Positions 7,051-8,740 of a DNA stretch of 8,740 nt are shown here, piece after piece. Every line of letters starts with the position of its first letter. Within the stretch, counting starts at the first letter, position 1. This DNA is from Prevotella sp. UBA1395 (GTDB taxonomy: Bacteria > Bacteroidota > Bacteroidia > Bacteroidales > Bacteroidaceae), in NCBI GenBank assembly GCA_002305235.1, contig DBQL01000037.1, positions 1,750 through 10,489 on the forward strand, written 5' to 3'. The notes under the pieces are model-generated. The model had not been told where the DNA came from, did no database searches, and saw only the letters and a program-made list of their open reading frames with translations. The translations under genes were made by a program, and so were the position numbers.

Positions 7051-7058
7051 CAGGGCTT

Positions 7059-8204
7059 ATGGATAAAAATCAGCTTCTTATCGGTTTCGATGCCAAGCGT
7101 GTGGTGAGCAACGGCACGGGGTTGGGAAGTTATGGGCGAACGCTTATCAATTCGCTTTCCGCGCTTCCCGATGGCCCCCGCATGCGTCTCTATGCCCCCA
7201 ACGAGGGTCGTGACGACCTCAGGGGGCAGGTGATGCCGAGCGACAGGGTGGCGTTTGCCTATTCGGGGCATCGCCACCGACTGCTGCAGGATTACTGGCG
7301 GTCGCGGGGAATGGTGGCGGATATGACGCGCGACGGCATACAGCTCTATCACGGATTGTCGGGAGAGCTGCCCTCGGGGGTGAGAAAGGCAGGTATCGCG
7401 ACGCTTGTCACCATACACGACCTCATCTTTCTGAGACATCCCGAGTACTACCATTGGATGGATGTGCAACTCTATAAGCGCAAGTTTTATCGCACATTGA
7501 AGGAAGCCGACCGCATCGTTGCCATCAGTGAGTGTACCAAGCGAGACATTTTGCATTACTCCGACTACCCTCGTGAGCGGATAGACGTGATTTACCAAAG
7601 CTGCGAAAGGACGTTTGCGCAGGTCGTGGAACGCTCTGCCATCGAGTCGGTCAGGAGAAAATACGGACTCACCGACAACTATATCCTGAACGTAGGGACG
7701 ATCGAGGAGCGCAAGAACCTGCTGCTGGCGGTCAAGGCACTCGCCCTGCTGCCCCCGGGGATTCATCTCGTGGCTATTGGCCGCAAGACCGATTACACCC
7801 GTCGGGTGGTGGAATATGCGGAGAAAAACGGTCTTTCACGCCGACTGCATCTGTTGCACGGCATTCCCAATGACGAGCTTCCCGCCATCTATCAAGGGGC
7901 CAAGGTGTTTGTCTATCCGTCACGGTATGAGGGGTTCGGCATTCCCATCATCGAGGCCATACAGAGCGGATTGCCCGTGGTGGCAGCCACAGGCTCGTGT
8001 CTTGAGGAGGCCGGCGGACGCGATTGCCTCTATGTCAATCCCGATGATGATGATGCGTTGGCACGGGCCATCGGCACTTTTCTCACTGACAAGGAACTGC
8101 GAAGACTGTCGGTACAGCGCAGCATGGAATATATCAGGAGGTTTGAAAACCGGAACGTTGCCCGTATCATGGTCGACGAATACGATAAGGTCATGCGGAC
8201 TTAA
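7059..8204 (+). CDS. GT4 family glycosyltransferase
   Basis: This 381-residue GT-B enzyme is of the RfaB/mannosyltransferase type and transfers a sugar from a nucleotide donor to a lipid-linked or core glycan, probably at the inner membrane surface. The N-terminal domain has IGFDAKRVVSNGTGLGSYGR (8-27) with the glycine-rich acceptor loop and VTIHDLIFLRHPEY (117-130). The C-terminal donor domain opens with YILNVGTIEERKN (208-220) and contains VYPSRYEGFGIPIIEA (285-300), in which Glu291 and Glu299 form the E-x7-E motif, followed by SGLPVVAATGSCLEEAGG (303-320). Four GAT codons in a row (8043-8054) give DDDD in a surface loop. Length is normal for the family. The frame is open upstream to 6486 but that part is antisense to the WaaE-like gene; the ATG at 7059 gives a normal N-terminus next to a -7 element. 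It is divergent from the minus-strand glycosyltransferase group and is likely part of the same glycan pathway. Confidence 0.92.
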   Translation: MDKNQLLIGFDAKRVVSNGTGLGSYGRTLINSLSALPDGPRMRLYAPNEGRDDLRGQVMPSDRVAFAYSGHRHRLLQDYWRSRGMVADMTRDGIQLYHGLSGELPSGVRKAGIATLVTIHDLIFLRHPEYYHWMDVQLYKRKFYRTLKEADRIVAISECTKRDILHYSDYPRERIDVIYQSCERTFAQVVERSAIESVRRKYGLTDNYILNVGTIEERKNLLLAVKALALLPPGIHLVAIGRKTDYTRRVVEYAEKNGLSRRLHLLHGIPNDELPAIYQGAKVFVYPSRYEGFGIPIIEAIQSGLPVVAATGSCLEEAGGRDCLYVNPDDDDALARAIGTFLTDKELRRLSVQRSMEYIRRFENRNVARIMVDEYDKVMRT

Positions 8205-8306
8205 CATGCCGTTTCATGCCTGATTCTTGAAGATTTTGCCGCCTTTTCCTGCGTTAACGTATTATAAATGTTGACATACCATGCCACGGGAATAAGGATA
8301 AAGGCG

Positions 8307-8314
8307 TAATTTTG
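8307..8314 (+). promoter_or_regulatory. Possible -7 promoter element before the GT32-like gene
   Basis: TAATTTTG matches TAnnTTTG and lies 28 bases before the ATG at 8343, within the 138-base gap after the GT4 gene. A TTGACA at 8271-8276 is too far upstream (33 bases between TTG and TA) to be its -33 partner. The rest of the gap (8205-8306) shows no convincing terminator or gene. Confidence 0.45.
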
Positions 8315-8342
8315 AGCATGGATAAGCAAACGAAAAGCATTT

Positions 8343-8740
8343 ATGATACCCAAGATTATACACTACTGCTGGCTTAGTGACGACCCGTTTCCACGGAAGA
8401 TCAAGCAATGTATGGACACGTGGACGAAATTGATGCCCGACTATGAGATCAAAAGATGGAGTGTCAAAAACTTTGATGTCAATGCCGTGCCATACGTGAG
8501 GGAGGCCTTTGAGGCGCGAAAGTGGGCTTTTGCGGCCGACTATATACGCATGTATGCGCTGTACACCGAGGGAGGAATTTATTTCGACTCGGACGTCAAG
8601 ATACTCAAGCCCTTTGACGATTTCCTCGACAACTCGTTTTTTTCGAGCATGGAATACCATCCTACACAGGTGGAAAAGGACGGCTCCGCACAGTATATCG
8701 ACCAAGACGGGCATCGCATCGCCGACAAGTTTATATCGGG
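8343..8740 (+). CDS. DXD-type (GT32-like) glycosyltransferase, 3' end outside window
   Basis: The first 132 residues are visible. The start MIPKIIHYCWLSDDPFP is the standard N-terminus of the DXD-containing sugar-transferase family (GT32-like; Och1 and capsular-polysaccharide enzymes), with the I-P-K-I-I-H-x-x-W pattern. AADYIRMYALYTEGGIYFDS (64-83) contains the conserved A-D-x-x-R and G-G-x-Y blocks and leads into the metal-binding DSD (82-84). These enzymes transfer hexoses such as mannose or galactose to surface glycans. No membrane segment appears in the visible part; the family is usually about 230-270 residues, so roughly half is missing. It follows the GT4 gene on the same strand and probably serves the same glycan, either by read-through or from its own -7 element. 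The donor sugar is not deducible. Confidence 0.9.
   Translation, partial: MIPKIIHYCWLSDDPFPRKIKQCMDTWTKLMPDYEIKRWSVKNFDVNAVPYVREAFEARKWAFAADYIRMYALYTEGGIYFDSDVKILKPFDDFLDNSFFSSMEYHPTQVEKDGSAQYIDQDGHRIADKFIS

Noticed and set aside
6486..7058. N-terminal extension of the GT4 frame
   Set aside because: It is antisense to the WaaE-like gene, and the GT4 fold starts just after the ATG at 7059.
7017..7766. N-terminal extension of the WaaE-like frame by about 250 codons
   Set aside because: It is antisense to the GT4 gene, and the family N-terminus starts exactly at the ATG at 7016.
8252..8259. Palindrome CGTTAACG in the gap before the GT32-like gene
   Set aside because: Eight bases alone are too short to support an operator or terminator.

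Overview
The window looks like a chromosomal cell-envelope region of a Bacteroidales bacterium, most likely Prevotella-like. This rests on the protein families present, the lack of Shine-Dalgarno sequences before start codons, and three good matches to the Bacteroidetes -7 promoter element TAnnTTTG. Base composition is moderately G+C-rich and even across the genes. I see no transposase, integrase, tRNA, rRNA or CRISPR array.

Bases 1-4525 hold four plus-strand genes: the 3' part of an MsbA-type ABC exporter (membrane helices plus a full ATPase domain), a 73-residue DUF2007-like protein, a five-helix membrane enzyme of the LtaS/alkaline-phosphatase superfamily, and an LpxL/HtrB-type lipid A acyltransferase. 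The last two are 16 bases apart and probably co-transcribed. The block ends at a strong stem-loop (4509-4546) that overlaps the acyltransferase stop codon and probably serves both strands.

Bases 4566-7016 hold three tightly packed minus-strand genes, transcribed right to left: a WaaE/KdtX-like family 2 glycosyltransferase, a second family 2 glycosyltransferase with a galactosyltransferase-like C-terminal part, and a GT11-like (fucosyltransferase-type) enzyme. From a 42-base divergent spacer the plus strand then carries a GT4 glycosyltransferase (7059-8204) and, after a 138-base gap, a DXD-type (GT32-like) glycosyltransferase cut off by the window end. Together the genes suggest assembly and decoration of LPS or a related surface glycan: lipid export, lipid A acylation, a head-group or substituent transfer, and a set of sugar transferases. 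Exact sugars and lipids cannot be read from the sequence.

The most unusual feature is a 175-bp element with 40-bp inverted arms (365-404 and 500-539) sitting in frame inside the ATPase domain of the ABC exporter. It adds roughly 60 hydrophilic residues just after the A-loop while every ATPase motif stays intact. It resembles the coding-compatible palindromic elements known from Rickettsia. The second point of interest is the divergent spacer at 7017-7058, where two opposed -7 elements lie so close to their start codons that both mRNAs are probably leaderless or nearly so.
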